64,000 nt of DNA. Source: Burkholderiaceae bacterium (GTDB lineage Bacteria; Pseudomonadota; Gammaproteobacteria; Burkholderiales; Burkholderiaceae_B). Positions 9,547 to 18,822 of the stretch are shown in pieces. Position 1 is the stretch's first letter. The number at the start of each line of letters is the position of its first letter. The stretch is taken from contig SCSG01000045.1 in NCBI GenBank assembly GCA_004322135.1, positions 53,639-117,638 of the forward strand. The letters run 5' to 3'. A model generated the notes under the pieces. It did not search any database, was not told where the DNA came from, and was given only the letters and a program-made list of their open reading frames with translations. The translations under genes were made by a program, and so were the position numbers.

Positions 9547-10353
9547 ATGAGGCAATTTTTTGTGGCCGGCGCGCTGGCGATCGGTCTGGTGGGCGTTGCG
9601 CACGCCGACGACGCGGCACTCAAGGCCGCCATAGCCAGTAGCCAGCGCACGCCCGCCTACGTTCAGCGCGACGGCGCGCGTCATCCATATCAAACCTTGA
9701 CGTTTTTCGGCATCAAACCCACGATGACGGTCGTGGAATTGTCGCCGGGGGGCGGTTGGTATACGGAAATTCTGGCACCCTACCTGCGCGACAAGGGCAA
9801 ATACATTGCGGGCTCCGCGTCGCCCGACTCATCGAACGAAGAACTGCGCGGCTTTGCGTTGAAATTTCAGAAGAAAATGGCGGCGGATCCCGCACGCTTT
9901 GGCAAAGTGAAGGTTGGGGTTTTCGAGCCGCCCGCGCATCTGAATTACGCGCCACCTGGAAGTGTGGACATGGTGCTGACTTTCCGCAATATTCATAACT
10001 GGATTGCGCTGGGTCACGGCGAGGCGCGCAAAGTGTTCAAAAGCGCCTATGACAGCCTGAAGAAGGGCGGCGTGTTTGGCGTGGTCGAGCACCGCCTGCC
10101 CGCCAGCATGACGCAGGACGCAACGGCCGGTACGGGTTATGTGCACGAGTCGTACGTGATCCGCCTGGCGGAAGACGTCGGCTTCAAGCTTGCGGCAAAA
10201 TCGGAAATCAACGCCAACCCGAAGGACACGGCCGATCACCCCAATGGTGTGTGGGCACTGCCCCCGACGTATCGCAACAAGGACGTGGATCGCGCCAAAT
10301 ACAAGGCAATAGGTGAAAGCGATCGCATGACCCTCAGGTTCGTGAAACCCTGA
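9547..10353 (+). CDS. Exported class I SAM-dependent methyltransferase-like protein
   Basis: A 268-aa protein. The ATG at 9547 follows CAGGAG and gives a clean signal peptide (FFVAGALAIGLVGVAHA-DD), whereas the longer ORF frame from 9478 would bury it. The mature part has a Rossmann methyltransferase pattern: motif I VVELSPGGGWYTEIL, then DMVLTFRNIHNW and LKKGGVFGVVEH. SAM is not expected in the periplasm, so the role of this exported family is unclear. It lies 90 bp after cphA on the same strand, and a 12-bp palindrome TTGCGCGCGCAA (9513-9524) sits in that gap. Functional linkage to cyanophycin is not shown. Confidence 0.82.
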   Translation: MRQFFVAGALAIGLVGVAHADDAALKAAIASSQRTPAYVQRDGARHPYQTLTFFGIKPTMTVVELSPGGGWYTEILAPYLRDKGKYIAGSASPDSSNEELRGFALKFQKKMAADPARFGKVKVGVFEPPAHLNYAPPGSVDMVLTFRNIHNWIALGHGEARKVFKSAYDSLKKGGVFGVVEHRLPASMTQDATAGTGYVHESYVIRLAEDVGFKLAAKSEINANPKDTADHPNGVWALPPTYRNKDVDRAKYKAIGESDRMTLRFVKP

Positions 10354-10478
10354 AGTACGACGTGCTTGCATATTGATTTGCCGCGATATTGGCAGTAAAC
10401 CTGAAAACAGGCTGGTTTGGCGTTGGGTATGATTAGACCGTGTGGCGATGGCTGCCGCGCGGTAAAAGGGGTCGCGTT

Positions 10479-11531
10479 ATGGAAAATATCGATCTTATGG
10501 TCTTGCGGACCGCGCGCAACTGGCGCGTGGCGGGCAGGCGCGCGCTCGTGGCGACGGTTGTGCGCACGTGGGGGTCGTCGCCTCGGCCCATAGGCTCAAT
10601 CATGGCGCTGTGCGAAGACGGTACGGTGGTCGGGTCGGTGTCGGGCGGCTGTATTGAAGACGATCTTATCTACCGTTATACGCAAGCCTACGCGGGCGGC
10701 AGCAACCGCCCCAACATGCCGGAGGGCAAGCCGGGCTTTCTAAAGTACGGCATCAAGGCCGACGAAGCGCATCAGTTCGGGCTGCCCTGTGGCGGCACAC
10801 TGGAGCTGCTGGTCGAGTACGACCCCGACCCGCAGGATCTGTCGCAGCTGGTGTCGGCACTTGAAGCCGGCAAGCTCATGCGGCGCACGGTGCGGCTGTC
10901 CGACGGCAAAGTGCTGCTGGCGCAAACCGATCAGCCTTCTGAACTGTATGTTTCGGATACCGAGCTCGTCAATACGTTCGGCCCGAAATATCGCATGTTG
11001 CTCATCGGCGCAGGTCAGCTTACGGAATACGTAGCCACCATGGCCCTGTTCAACGGCTTCGAGGTTACGGTGTGCGACCCACGTGAAGAATACCGCAGCA
11101 CGTGGTCGGTGGCCGGGGCCAAGGTGGTGTCCGAAATGCCCGACGACGTCGTGCGTGATTTCAAGGCCGACCGCCGCACCTGTGTTGTGGCGCTCACCCA
11201 CGATCCCAAGCTCGACGACCTGGCGTTGCTCGAGGCGCTGGAAACACCCGCGTTCTATGTCGGCGCCATTGGCTCGCGCAGCAACAGCGACTTGCGGCGC
11301 CAACGCCTTATCGAATACTTCGATCAGACCGAAGCATCGCTTGCGCGTCTGCGCGGCCCCATCGGCATTTACATCGGCAGCAAGACACCGCCCGAAATCG
11401 CGGTAAGCCTCATGGCTGAGGTGCTGGCGGTAAAAAATGGCGTAACGCTGCCGCGCGACATGGACGTAACCTGGGCCAAGAACGAGCACGGCGTGCCATC
11501 GTCGGGCGCCGATCAGGTGTGTGCAATTTAG
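10479..11531 (+). CDS. XdhC/CoxI family protein (molybdoenzyme maturation factor type)
   Basis: A 350-aa protein of the XdhC family. Members bind molybdenum cofactor and help insert or sulfurate it in xanthine dehydrogenase-like enzymes. The N-terminal XdhC/CoxI motif is visible (TWGSSPRPIGSIMAL, then GSVSGGCIED), as is a C-terminal Rossmann-like domain (YRMLLIGAGQLTEYVA, then FYVGAIGSRSN). The ATG at 10479 (MENIDLM) is chosen because translation upstream of it carries no conserved sequence. No molybdoenzyme structural genes adjoin it, so its client enzyme is unknown. Confidence 0.88.
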   Translation: MENIDLMVLRTARNWRVAGRRALVATVVRTWGSSPRPIGSIMALCEDGTVVGSVSGGCIEDDLIYRYTQAYAGGSNRPNMPEGKPGFLKYGIKADEAHQFGLPCGGTLELLVEYDPDPQDLSQLVSALEAGKLMRRTVRLSDGKVLLAQTDQPSELYVSDTELVNTFGPKYRMLLIGAGQLTEYVATMALFNGFEVTVCDPREEYRSTWSVAGAKVVSEMPDDVVRDFKADRRTCVVALTHDPKLDDLALLEALETPAFYVGAIGSRSNSDLRRQRLIEYFDQTEASLARLRGPIGIYIGSKTPPEIAVSLMAEVLAVKNGVTLPRDMDVTWAKNEHGVPSSGADQVCAI

Positions 11532-11651
11532 TGTCCGGATTGCGTAGTTTGAGCGCTTAAATTCGGATGCGTGGCGAGATCAGGCGCCGAAGTTAAGGAT
11601 CCGAACTGGCAAGGCAGGACACTGGTTAGCCCAGCCGCGCAACCGCTCCCG

Positions 11652-12263
11652 TCATTCAGGTATTTCGTCTGAACGCAGCCAGCCCGTCAGGCTCCAGCGG
11701 GTCTGGCGGCACGGCAGAACGGCGTGTGGGATCAGCCCACTGCGAAACACCACCAGGCGCGCGCCCATGGGCGTGACGCGGCGCGTTTCCAGATCGGGGT
11801 TCTCGGGTTCATACAGGCAAAGCTCACCGCCGTTTATCGGGTTCCATTGCACGTTCAAATACAACACGATGGATATCTTCCGGTGATCGCTGTCGCGATG
11901 CTGGTCGATGTGTTTCTTGTAGCCCTGGCCCGCGCCATAACGCGCAAAGTGAAACTCCTGGCTGCGCAGGCCAAGATGGTAGCGCTTGCTCAGGTCCTCG
12001 CGAAACTCGGCCATCCACGCAAAAAATGGATGGCGTGCTTCGGGCGATTTGGGCTGGATCCAGTAAATAGTATCGCCGCGGATGTCGGGCCGCCGCGCAT
12101 CATTTGCGCCGCGTCCAATGCCTGCCATGTGGAAATGCCCGTCTTCCCATAGCTGCCAGCCTTGCATAAGCAGGGTTATTTGCCACGACATGGGAATGAC
12201 AGAGTCGGAAATAGCCCAGCCCTGCTTTTCCAACGACTGGTATATTTCGTCGTAGCGGCTCAT
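11652..12263 (-). CDS. 2-oxoglutarate/Fe(II)-dependent dioxygenase (prolyl-4-hydroxylase-like)
   Basis: A 203-aa cytoplasmic protein with the double-stranded beta-helix metal triad: HxD in YKKHIDQH, distal His in GLIPHAVLP and the 2OG-binding Arg in the following TRWSLTGWLR. The 2OG-FeII_Oxy_3 family hydroxylates protein or small-molecule substrates, and the target here is unknown. Two starts are close together. GGAAGG abuts the first ATG (12272), so the second ATG (12263, MSRYDEIY) has the better spacing. It follows the antiporter gene on the same strand after about 70 bp. Confidence 0.82.
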   Translation of the reverse strand: MSRYDEIYQSLEKQGWAISDSVIPMSWQITLLMQGWQLWEDGHFHMAGIGRGANDARRPDIRGDTIYWIQPKSPEARHPFFAWMAEFREDLSKRYHLGLRSQEFHFARYGAGQGYKKHIDQHRDSDHRKISIVLYLNVQWNPINGGELCLYEPENPDLETRRVTPMGARLVVFRSGLIPHAVLPCRQTRWSLTGWLRSDEIPE

Positions 12264-12332
12264 CGCGTCCATCCTTCCAGAACAAAAAACCTTGGCTTAA
12301 AAGAAGATTTTACCGTGACGCCCACGCATCCA

Positions 12333-13604
12333 CTAGCTGAAGGCGTTGGGCAACAGGAACATGAACGCGGCCACGGCAGTTGGCACGGCGGCTGCCGCCA
12401 GAAGCTTCAGCGGAGAGATCGCCCCGCTGGGGAAGTAGTTTTTCAGGATGGAAAACCCGGCCGGGTTGGGTGCGTTGGCAATAACGGTCAGCCCCCCGCC
12501 GGTGACTGCGCCCGCCACCAGCATATAGCGCCACAGCTCGTTGGTGCCGTCCACCAGCGAGCCCAGGTACGTCAGGGCGGCGTTGTCGGTAACCGCGGTA
12601 AGTGCCGTGGCGCCCCAGTACAGGACAATTGGCGAAAGCCCCGCCAGCAGATCCTGCAGCCACCACTTTTGCATGCCTCCGAGCACCACCAGGCCCGCCA
12701 GAAAGAAGCCCACCATCAGGCCTTCGCGAATCAGCAGGGGGTCCTGGTGGCGATCGTAGGCATGGGTGTAGCCGATGAACATCAGAAGTATGGCCAGGAA
12801 CACGATCGCGTGGTGCGCACCCAGAACGATGCCCACGAGGCACAGAAGGTGGACGAACGTGACGTAAGGTGAAACGGGTGGGCGTGAGTCGCCCCTGGCT
12901 CCGCCGATTTCTCCGGCCAGCAAATACTTGCGGCATACGAGAGTAAGCACCGCGGCGTTCAGGCACACCGCCGCGGCTGCGCGCCAGCCGAAATGCGTGG
13001 CCATGAACGCCGCGTCCCAGCCGAACGTCTGCGCCACCATCAGCACGGGTGGCGCCGCGAAGGAGGTAAGCACGCCGCCGATGGAGATATTGACGAACAG
13101 TACACCCAGCGTCATGTACTTGAAGCCAACCTGCTCGGGGCGCCAGAAGTACGCGTCGCGCAGCATCAATGCGGCGACAGTCATGGCGGCCGGTTCCGTA
13201 ATGAACGAGCCCGACAGCGGCACGATGGACAGGGTAATGAAAAACGTGGCCAACTCGGTACGGATGGGTGTGAGGCGGGCCAGGATGCGTACCAGCTGGT
13301 TCACCAGCTGAATAATGGGCCGACTGGCCGCCACCACCATAATGGCGAACACGAAGGCCGGCTCCGTGAAATTGCGTCCGTCCAGGTAGGCGATGGCGCT
13401 GTCGGCGCCGCTTAACAGCGCCATGACGACAAGCATGACGCCCGCCCATACGCCGAACACCACCTCCACTTCGCTCAACATGTGCCACAGGCCCGCATGC
13501 CTGCCCTTTCGATTGGCCATGCCCGCGAACACGGGGACGGAAAACGTGTGAACGATGGCAATGACGAACAGCGCGGTGGCAATGACTTCGATGTGGCTGG
13601 GCAT
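12333..13604 (-). CDS. Putative Na+/H+ antiporter (inner membrane)
   Basis: A 423-aa polytopic membrane protein with about 11 hydrophobic segments. Examples are IEVIATALFVIAIVHTF at the start, AFVFAIMVVAASRPIIQLV and a final LLAAAAVPTAVAAFMFLLP. Charged residues within membrane segments and motifs such as ITEPAAMTVAALML and VTDNAALTYLGSLVDG resemble the ion-transporter superfamily and the putative Na+/H+ antiporter family (Na_H_antiport_3). It starts 28 bp after the end of ubiA on the same strand and may be co-transcribed with it. The actual ion exchanged is inferred. Confidence 0.75.
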   Translation of the reverse strand: MPSHIEVIATALFVIAIVHTFSVPVFAGMANRKGRHAGLWHMLSEVEVVFGVWAGVMLVVMALLSGADSAIAYLDGRNFTEPAFVFAIMVVAASRPIIQLVNQLVRILARLTPIRTELATFFITLSIVPLSGSFITEPAAMTVAALMLRDAYFWRPEQVGFKYMTLGVLFVNISIGGVLTSFAAPPVLMVAQTFGWDAAFMATHFGWRAAAAVCLNAAVLTLVCRKYLLAGEIGGARGDSRPPVSPYVTFVHLLCLVGIVLGAHHAIVFLAILLMFIGYTHAYDRHQDPLLIREGLMVGFFLAGLVVLGGMQKWWLQDLLAGLSPIVLYWGATALTAVTDNAALTYLGSLVDGTNELWRYMLVAGAVTGGGLTVIANAPNPAGFSILKNYFPSGAISPLKLLAAAAVPTAVAAFMFLLPNAFS

Positions 13605-13632
13605 GCGGGATAACCTTCGCTGGATTATTGAA

Positions 13633-14607
13633 TTATGGAATCAGGCTGCCCGCCAGTGCGGCCACGATAAGCAGCACACCCACCAGCATGTTTGCGCGAA
13701 ACAGCATGAAGTTGCGATCGGGCCGTGCAAGACTGAATGTCGCCATTTGCCAGACGAAATGACCGGCAATGATTGTGATGACGGCAAAATAGCCCCAGCT
13801 CATACCAATGGCCGCACCACCATAGACCCAAAGCGCAATGGTGGCGAGGTAGAACCCGCTGATCCACGCCTTGCCGTTTTCCGCGAACCGCATGGCAGTC
13901 GACCGCACTCCCAGGCGTAGATCATCGCGCACATCCACGTAGGCGTAAATCGAGTCGTACCCTACCTGCCACAGCACCGCGCCCACCCACATGGCGATGC
14001 CTGCCAGGGGTACAACGTTCTGAGTGTCGGACCAGGCCATCAGCATTCCCCAGTTGAAGCCGATGCCCAGCACCACCTGCGGCCAGTAGGTAAAGCGCTT
14101 GCACAGGGGATAAACCACCACGATGGGAATGAGCAGTACGGCCAGCCAGCGGCTGTACGCGTTAATTGCCAGCAGCAGCAGGGCGCACACAAGCAGCTGC
14201 CCAAGCAGGAAGAACAACGCCTTCTTCAACGTAAGCTGGCCGCTCGTCAGTGGCCGAAAGCGGGTGCGTTCCACCTTGCTGTCGATGTCGCGATCGAAAA
14301 TGTCATTGATTGTGCAGCCGACACCGCGCATCAGCAATGCGCCTAGCGAAAAGATGAATAGGCGCCACAGGGTCGGCCATCCGTCCGCCGCCTGCACCAG
14401 CGCCGCCAGGCAAGGCAGCAGCGTGAGCCAGGTGCCTATCGGGCGATCAAGCCGGCAAAGCCTGGCATAAGGGCCCCAGGACCGCGGCAGCCATTTTTCG
14501 ACCCAGTCGTCGGGCCGCATATCGGACAGGTCGGGGTAGCCCGGTTCGTCCGGCGGATCGAGGTCGTGACGGGGACTGGCGTCTTTGAGGGGGCGTTCTT
14601 CAGGCAC
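13633..14607 (-). CDS. ubiA: 4-hydroxybenzoate octaprenyltransferase
   Basis: UbiA transfers the polyprenyl tail to 4-hydroxybenzoate in ubiquinone synthesis, in the inner membrane. The first Asp-rich motif is NDIFDRDIDSKV (about residue 104), preceded by GVGCTI, and the second is YVDVRDDLRLGVRS (about 225-235). About eight membrane helices are visible. The ORF starts at a GTG at 14607 and carries about 30 extra hydrophilic residues. MRPDDWVEKW at 14520 is an alternative start nearer the usual family length. Neither start has an obvious ribosome-binding site. Confidence 0.93.
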   Translation of the reverse strand: MPEERPLKDASPRHDLDPPDEPGYPDLSDMRPDDWVEKWLPRSWGPYARLCRLDRPIGTWLTLLPCLAALVQAADGWPTLWRLFIFSLGALLMRGVGCTINDIFDRDIDSKVERTRFRPLTSGQLTLKKALFFLLGQLLVCALLLLAINAYSRWLAVLLIPIVVVYPLCKRFTYWPQVVLGIGFNWGMLMAWSDTQNVVPLAGIAMWVGAVLWQVGYDSIYAYVDVRDDLRLGVRSTAMRFAENGKAWISGFYLATIALWVYGGAAIGMSWGYFAVITIIAGHFVWQMATFSLARPDRNFMLFRANMLVGVLLIVAALAGSLIP

Positions 14608-15130
14608 AGCGGCTTTCGGAATAGTGCAACGGGAAATAAGGCATGCAATTCAACGGGCAAATGGACGGATTCGGCGCCAAAAATGGCAGCATCCGCAATC
14701 AGGCCGGCAAAGTCGAACTATAACCTCTGGACGCGGTGTGTGTCTGGTGGCACGCGGTTCACGGCGCAAGAGTGCTGTGGCCCCTTTGCTCCAGCGTGTA
14801 TGCGCCTTGCCGCGCAAAATGGCAATAGTCGATTCCACGCCGCCTTTGCCTTCGCGAGCATGCACCTTGTGTTCCTTGCGTTTGTCCCCACATAAAGTAC
14901 GAAGATTCCCTGCCTGGCGCGATGGGTTCCCACGCCCCGGCGGGGAGGCCTTGCCGCGCCTTCGATGCCCACTGGCAAAAACAGCTAAAATCTAGCGTTG
15001 GCAAGATATTTTATAAGTCTGATCGGCCGAATTACGGTCGTGTTGCCTGCGGCGGGCCAAACCACCGCCATGACCTGAGCGGGCCCTGGCGCAGGCGGCG
15101 TTGCATCAGGCGACTTTCTTGGGGTTTTTT
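14608..15130. other. Intergenic region between divergent ubiA and the fmdB-aspS block
   Basis: About 520 bp with no convincing gene. The ORFs listed here on both strands are mutually overlapping, low-complexity Arg/Ala-rich frames without ribosome-binding sites. A TAAAAT box (14986-14991) could be the -10 element of a promoter reading into the fmdB-like gene, but a matching -35 is weak. GC-rich inverted segments are present but none is a clear terminator. Confidence 0.4.
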
Positions 15131-15373
15131 GTGCCTATTTATGTTTATCGGTGCAGTTCTTGCGGGCATACGCAAGATGTGCTGCAGAAAATGTCTGACC
15201 CTCTCCTGACCATTTGTCCGGAATGCAAGCACGCCACTTATAAAAAACAAGTTACCGCTGCCGGCTTCAAGCTTAAGGGTTCTGGCTGGTACGAAACCGA
15301 TTTCCGCAATGAAGGCAGCCCGCCCAAAACGTCGGGCACGTCTTCAGGTTCGGCTGCGGCATCGCCAACGTAA
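15131..15373 (+). CDS. FmdB-type zinc ribbon protein
   Basis: An 80-aa protein starting at GTG 15131 (VPIYVYRCSSCGHTQ). The longer frame from 15101 lacks support, and GGGG precedes the GTG. Two CxxC pairs, CSSCG near residue 9 and CPECK near 34, form a zinc ribbon of the FmdB/CxxC_CXXC_SSSS family. The tail after about residue 50 is Ser/Gly/Ala-rich and probably disordered. It is the first gene of a block with DUF502 and aspS (8-bp and then 39-bp gaps), a conserved betaproteobacterial order. A regulatory role is assumed for the family but unproven. Confidence 0.88.
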   Translation: MPIYVYRCSSCGHTQDVLQKMSDPLLTICPECKHATYKKQVTAAGFKLKGSGWYETDFRNEGSPPKTSGTSSGSAAASPT

Positions 15374-15381
15374 GGGGTTGA

Positions 15382-16071
15382 ATGCGCTTTTTTAAACGCT
15401 ACTTTATCACCGGGCTGCTGATCTGGATTCCCCTGATCATTACAGTCTGGGTCATTACTCTGGTCGTTAACACGCTGGAAAGCGTTGTGCCAGAGTTCCT
15501 GTCGTCGCGGGCGCTGTTTGGTGTGCAGATTCCGGGCTTTCCGGTTGCGCTGGTGGTGCTGGTGGTGTTCCTCAGCGGTCTGCTGGGCGCCAATTTCATC
15601 GGCCGCGCCATGGTTGACCGGTGGGAGCACCTGCTGGGGCGTATTCCGCTGGTGCGGTCCATCTACAATTCGGTCAAGCAAGTCAGCGACACAGTGCTTT
15701 CGCCCAATGGCCAGGCCTTTCGCGAGGCGGTTCTGGTGCAGTTCCCGCGTGATGGCTCGTGGACCATTGCCTTTTACACCGGTGCGCCCAGCGGCGAAAT
15801 CGCCGAACGGCTGCATGGCGATTACATCAGCGTGTACGTGCCCACTACACCCAACCCCACGTCGGGCTACTTTCTGATCGTGCCGCGCGACGATGTCAAA
15901 CAGTTGGACATGAGCGTTGATGCCGCCCTGAAATACATTGTGTCGATGGGTGTCGTAGCGCCGCCGCCAGGGAAATTCACTGCAGACGATATCCAGCCGG
16001 TGGGCCAGACCGGTTCGCTGCCCCACGACATCAATCCGGACGCCCCGTCGTCCAGCCCGGGGCAGCCCTGA
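15382..16071 (+). CDS. DUF502 domain inner-membrane protein
   Basis: A 229-aa protein with two N-terminal membrane segments (YFITGLLIWIPLIITVWVIT near residues 6-25 and FPVALVVLVVFLSGLLGANF near 53-72). A conserved soluble domain follows, containing IPLVRSIYNSVKQVSDTVL, then VPTTPNPTSGYFLIVPR. This matches DUF502, whose function is unknown. The C-terminus is Pro/Ser-rich. It is 8 bp downstream of the fmdB-like gene and 39 bp upstream of aspS, so transcription with aspS is likely. Confidence 0.9.
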   Translation: MRFFKRYFITGLLIWIPLIITVWVITLVVNTLESVVPEFLSSRALFGVQIPGFPVALVVLVVFLSGLLGANFIGRAMVDRWEHLLGRIPLVRSIYNSVKQVSDTVLSPNGQAFREAVLVQFPRDGSWTIAFYTGAPSGEIAERLHGDYISVYVPTTPNPTSGYFLIVPRDDVKQLDMSVDAALKYIVSMGVVAPPPGKFTADDIQPVGQTGSLPHDINPDAPSSSPGQP

Positions 16072-16110
16072 AGTTTCAAATCAAGCCTTTTATATACGGA
16101 GTATTTGTTC

Positions 16111-17901
16111 ATGCGTACCTGCTATACCGGCGAGGTGAGTAAGAATCACCTGGGCCAGACAGTCACTTTGTTTGGCTGGGTTCACCGTCGTCGCGACCAC
16201 GGGGGCGTCATCTTCATCGATCTGCGTGACCGTGCCGGCCTGGCACAGATTGTGGTGGACCCTGATGATGCCGCCATGTTCGCCATGGCCGAACGCATCC
16301 GCAACGAATTCTGCATACGCATAACAGGCCTCGTGCGCCCGCGCCCCGAAGGCACCATCAATCCCGACCTGGCCTCGGGCGAAGTCGAAGTGCTTTGCCG
16401 CAAAATCGAAATCCTCAATCCGTCGGTGACGCCGCCCTTCCAGCTGGACGACGACAACCTGTCCGAAACCACGCGCCTGACGCATCGTGTGCTGGACCTG
16501 CGCCGCCCGCAAATGCAGCGCAACCTGATGCTGCGCTATCGCGTTTCCATCGAGGTTCGCAAGTACCTGGACAACCTGGGCTTTATCGACATAGAAACGC
16601 CCATGCTTACCAAAAGCACTCCGGAAGGTGCGCGCGACTATCTGGTCCCTTCGCGCGTGAACCCGGGAGAGTTTTTCGCCTTGCCGCAGTCGCCGCAGCT
16701 GTTCAAGCAGATGCTGATGGTGGCGGGGTTCGACCGCTATTATCAAATCACCAAATGCTTCCGCGACGAAGACCTGCGTGCCGACCGGCAACCCGAGTTC
16801 ACGCAGATCGATTGCGAAACGTCGTTCCTGAACGAACAGGAAATCCGCGATATTTTCGAAGGCATGGTGCGTCATATATTCAGCGTGGTGCAGGACGTGC
16901 ATCTGCCCGCCAAGTTTCCTGTCATGACCTGGGCCGAGGCCATGCGCCGCTATGGTTCCGACAAGCCCGATCTGCGCGTCAGGCTTGAGTTCACCGATGT
17001 TTCCGACCTGATGAAGGATGTGGATTTCAAGGTGTTCGCAGGTCCAGCCAACGATCCGGAATGCCGCGTCGTGGCCTTGCGCATTCCGGCTGGCGGCGCC
17101 ATGCCGCGCAGCGAAATCGACGCTTACACGAAGTTTGTGGCGATTTACGGCGCCAAGGGACTGGCCTACATCAAGGTCAACGATGCCTGCGCGATCCCCG
17201 AGGGATTGCAATCGCCCATCGTCAAGAACATTCATGCCGCCGCACTGAAGCAGCTTATTGAACGCACCGGTTCGCAAAACGGCGACCTTATTTTCTTTGG
17301 CGCGGGCAAGGTGAAGATGGTGAACGACGCCATCGGCGCGTTGCGCGTAAAAATTGGCCTGAGCGATTTCGGCAAAGAGCACGGCCTTTTCGAAGCTGGC
17401 TGGAAGCCGCTGTGGGTGGTGGACTTCCCGATGTTCGAATACGATGAACAGGAACGGCGGTATTCTGCGGCGCATCACCCCTTTACCAGCCCCAAGGATG
17501 GCCACGAAGAACTCCTGGAAACGGATCCTGCCAAGGCTTTGGCCAAGGCTTACGACATGGTGCTGAACGGGTCGGAAATTGGCGGCGGTTCGGTGCGCAT
17601 TCATCGCGCCGATGTGCAAAGCAAGGTATTCCGGGCGCTGAACATCGGTCCCGAAGAGGCGGCCGAAAAATTTGGCTTCCTGCTCGATGCCCTGCAGTAT
17701 GGCGCCCCTCCGCATGGCGGCGTGGCCTTTGGGCTGGATCGGCTGGTCACCATGATGACCGGCGCGGAATCCATTCGTGAAGTCATCGCTTTCCCCAAGA
17801 CACAGCGCGCCCAAGACCTGCTTACACACGCGCCTTCCGCAGTCGATGAAAAGCAGTTGCGTGAACTGCACATTCGTTTGCGCACTGCCGAGGTGAAGTA
17901 A
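16111..17901 (+). CDS. aspS: Aspartate--tRNA ligase
   Basis: AspS charges tRNA(Asp), and in bacteria without asparaginyl-tRNA synthetase also tRNA(Asn). The 596-aa length is normal for the bacterial type. It has an N-terminal OB-fold anticodon domain ([20 protein letters not shown]), class II motif 2 [19 protein letters not shown], a GAD insertion domain and motif 3 [15 protein letters not shown] near the C-terminus. ATG 16111 (MRTCYTGE) with an upstream CGGAG is preferred over TTG 16105. Discriminating versus non-discriminating specificity cannot be decided by eye. Confidence 0.97.
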   Translation: MRTCYTGEVSKNHLGQTVTLFGWVHRRRDHGGVIFIDLRDRAGLAQIVVDPDDAAMFAMAERIRNEFCIRITGLVRPRPEGTINPDLASGEVEVLCRKIEILNPSVTPPFQLDDDNLSETTRLTHRVLDLRRPQMQRNLMLRYRVSIEVRKYLDNLGFIDIETPMLTKSTPEGARDYLVPSRVNPGEFFALPQSPQLFKQMLMVAGFDRYYQITKCFRDEDLRADRQPEFTQIDCETSFLNEQEIRDIFEGMVRHIFSVVQDVHLPAKFPVMTWAEAMRRYGSDKPDLRVRLEFTDVSDLMKDVDFKVFAGPANDPECRVVALRIPAGGAMPRSEIDAYTKFVAIYGAKGLAYIKVNDACAIPEGLQSPIVKNIHAAALKQLIERTGSQNGDLIFFGAGKVKMVNDAIGALRVKIGLSDFGKEHGLFEAGWKPLWVVDFPMFEYDEQERRYSAAHHPFTSPKDGHEELLETDPAKALAKAYDMVLNGSEIGGGSVRIHRADVQSKVFRALNIGPEEAAEKFGFLLDALQYGAPPHGGVAFGLDRLVTMMTGAESIREVIAFPKTQRAQDLLTHAPSAVDEKQLRELHIRLRTAEVK

Positions 17902-17928
17902 GGTTTAACGTTCATAAGGGGGCGAGCC

Positions 17929-18789
17929 GTGTCAGTCCTGCGGATTGTCAGCTACAACATTCATAAAGGCCGGTCCGCGACCGGTGCGCACGAATCGTTG
18001 TCAGACTTGCGCCTGGGGTTGTATGGCCTGCGCCCCGACCTGCTCTTCCTGCAGGAGGTACAGGGACGCAACGAACGCGATTCCATTCTGGACGCGCAGC
18101 ACGAGTCGCTGGCCGCAGCGCTTGACATGAGCGTGGCCTACGGATGCAACGCCGTGCACGCGCAGACCGACCACGGCAACGCGCTGCTGTCACGCTACCC
18201 CATCCTTAGCTACGAAAACCAGGACATCTCCGACCATCGGCTTGAGCAGCGCGGCCTGCTGCATGCGACGATACTTGTAGACGAGACGCCGGTGCATTGC
18301 GTTGTGGTGCATCTGGGGCTGCTGGCGGCGGGCCGTTCACGCCAGATCAGCGCAATCGTCGATCGCATCAAGCGCCTGGTTCCGGCGCAGGACCCGCTGC
18401 TGATCGCGGGCGACTTCAACGACTGGAACAATCGCCTGGCACCGCAGTTCGTGCGCCAGCTTGGGCTGTATGAAGTATTCTCCGCCTCACCGCACGGCCT
18501 TAGCGCGCGCCAGCTTCCGCTGAGCAAGTCAGTGCGCAATCTGGGGCGCAGCCTGCGGTCATTTCATCTTGCCAAGGCGCCAGCCGAGTTGGTGTTCGAA
18601 TTAGGTATCAACGGCGCGGCACGGCACACGCTCCCGCCACGCACGTTTCCTTCCGCGTTTCCCTGGCTGCGGCTCGACCGCATTTATCAGCGCGGCTTTG
18701 CGGTGCGCAAGGCAAATGTGCTGCACGGCCACCCGTGGAGCCAGCTGTCCGATCATGTCCCGATTCTTACCGAGCTGGAGTTGCCTTAG
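17929..18789 (+). CDS. Endonuclease/exonuclease/phosphatase family protein
   Basis: A 286-aa protein of the DNase I-like EEP fold. Catalytic motifs are in order: Asn in VSYNIHKG (start), Glu in LLFLQEVQG (about 43), IAGDFNDWN (about 162) and the final SDHVPILTEL (about 275). It has no signal peptide. The GTG start is preceded by AAGGGGGCG. It lies 27 bp after aspS and just before clsB, an order often seen in betaproteobacteria. The pairing with cardiolipin synthase hints at a phospholipid- or phosphodiester-related role, but the substrate is unknown. Confidence 0.9.
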   Translation: MSVLRIVSYNIHKGRSATGAHESLSDLRLGLYGLRPDLLFLQEVQGRNERDSILDAQHESLAAALDMSVAYGCNAVHAQTDHGNALLSRYPILSYENQDISDHRLEQRGLLHATILVDETPVHCVVVHLGLLAAGRSRQISAIVDRIKRLVPAQDPLLIAGDFNDWNNRLAPQFVRQLGLYEVFSASPHGLSARQLPLSKSVRNLGRSLRSFHLAKAPAELVFELGINGAARHTLPPRTFPSAFPWLRLDRIYQRGFAVRKANVLHGHPWSQLSDHVPILTELELP

Positions 18790-18822
18790 TCCGCAACCCC
18801 CGGTGTCCTTCAGGTGTGGAGT

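Noticed and set aside
12310-13488. 392-aa ORF on - overlapping the antiporter gene in another frame
   Set aside because: The 423-aa frame has a clear multi-helix membrane profile; this one is Arg/Gly/His-rich without hydrophobic segments.
14566-14995. Several 70-136 aa ORFs on both strands in the ubiA-fmdB gap
   Set aside because: They overlap each other, lack ribosome-binding sites and show no family features, so they are treated as intergenic.
16090-17871. 593-aa antisense ORF across aspS
   Set aside because: Mirror frame of a highly conserved gene. The composition is His/Gln/Arg-rich with no recognisable domain or ribosome-binding site.
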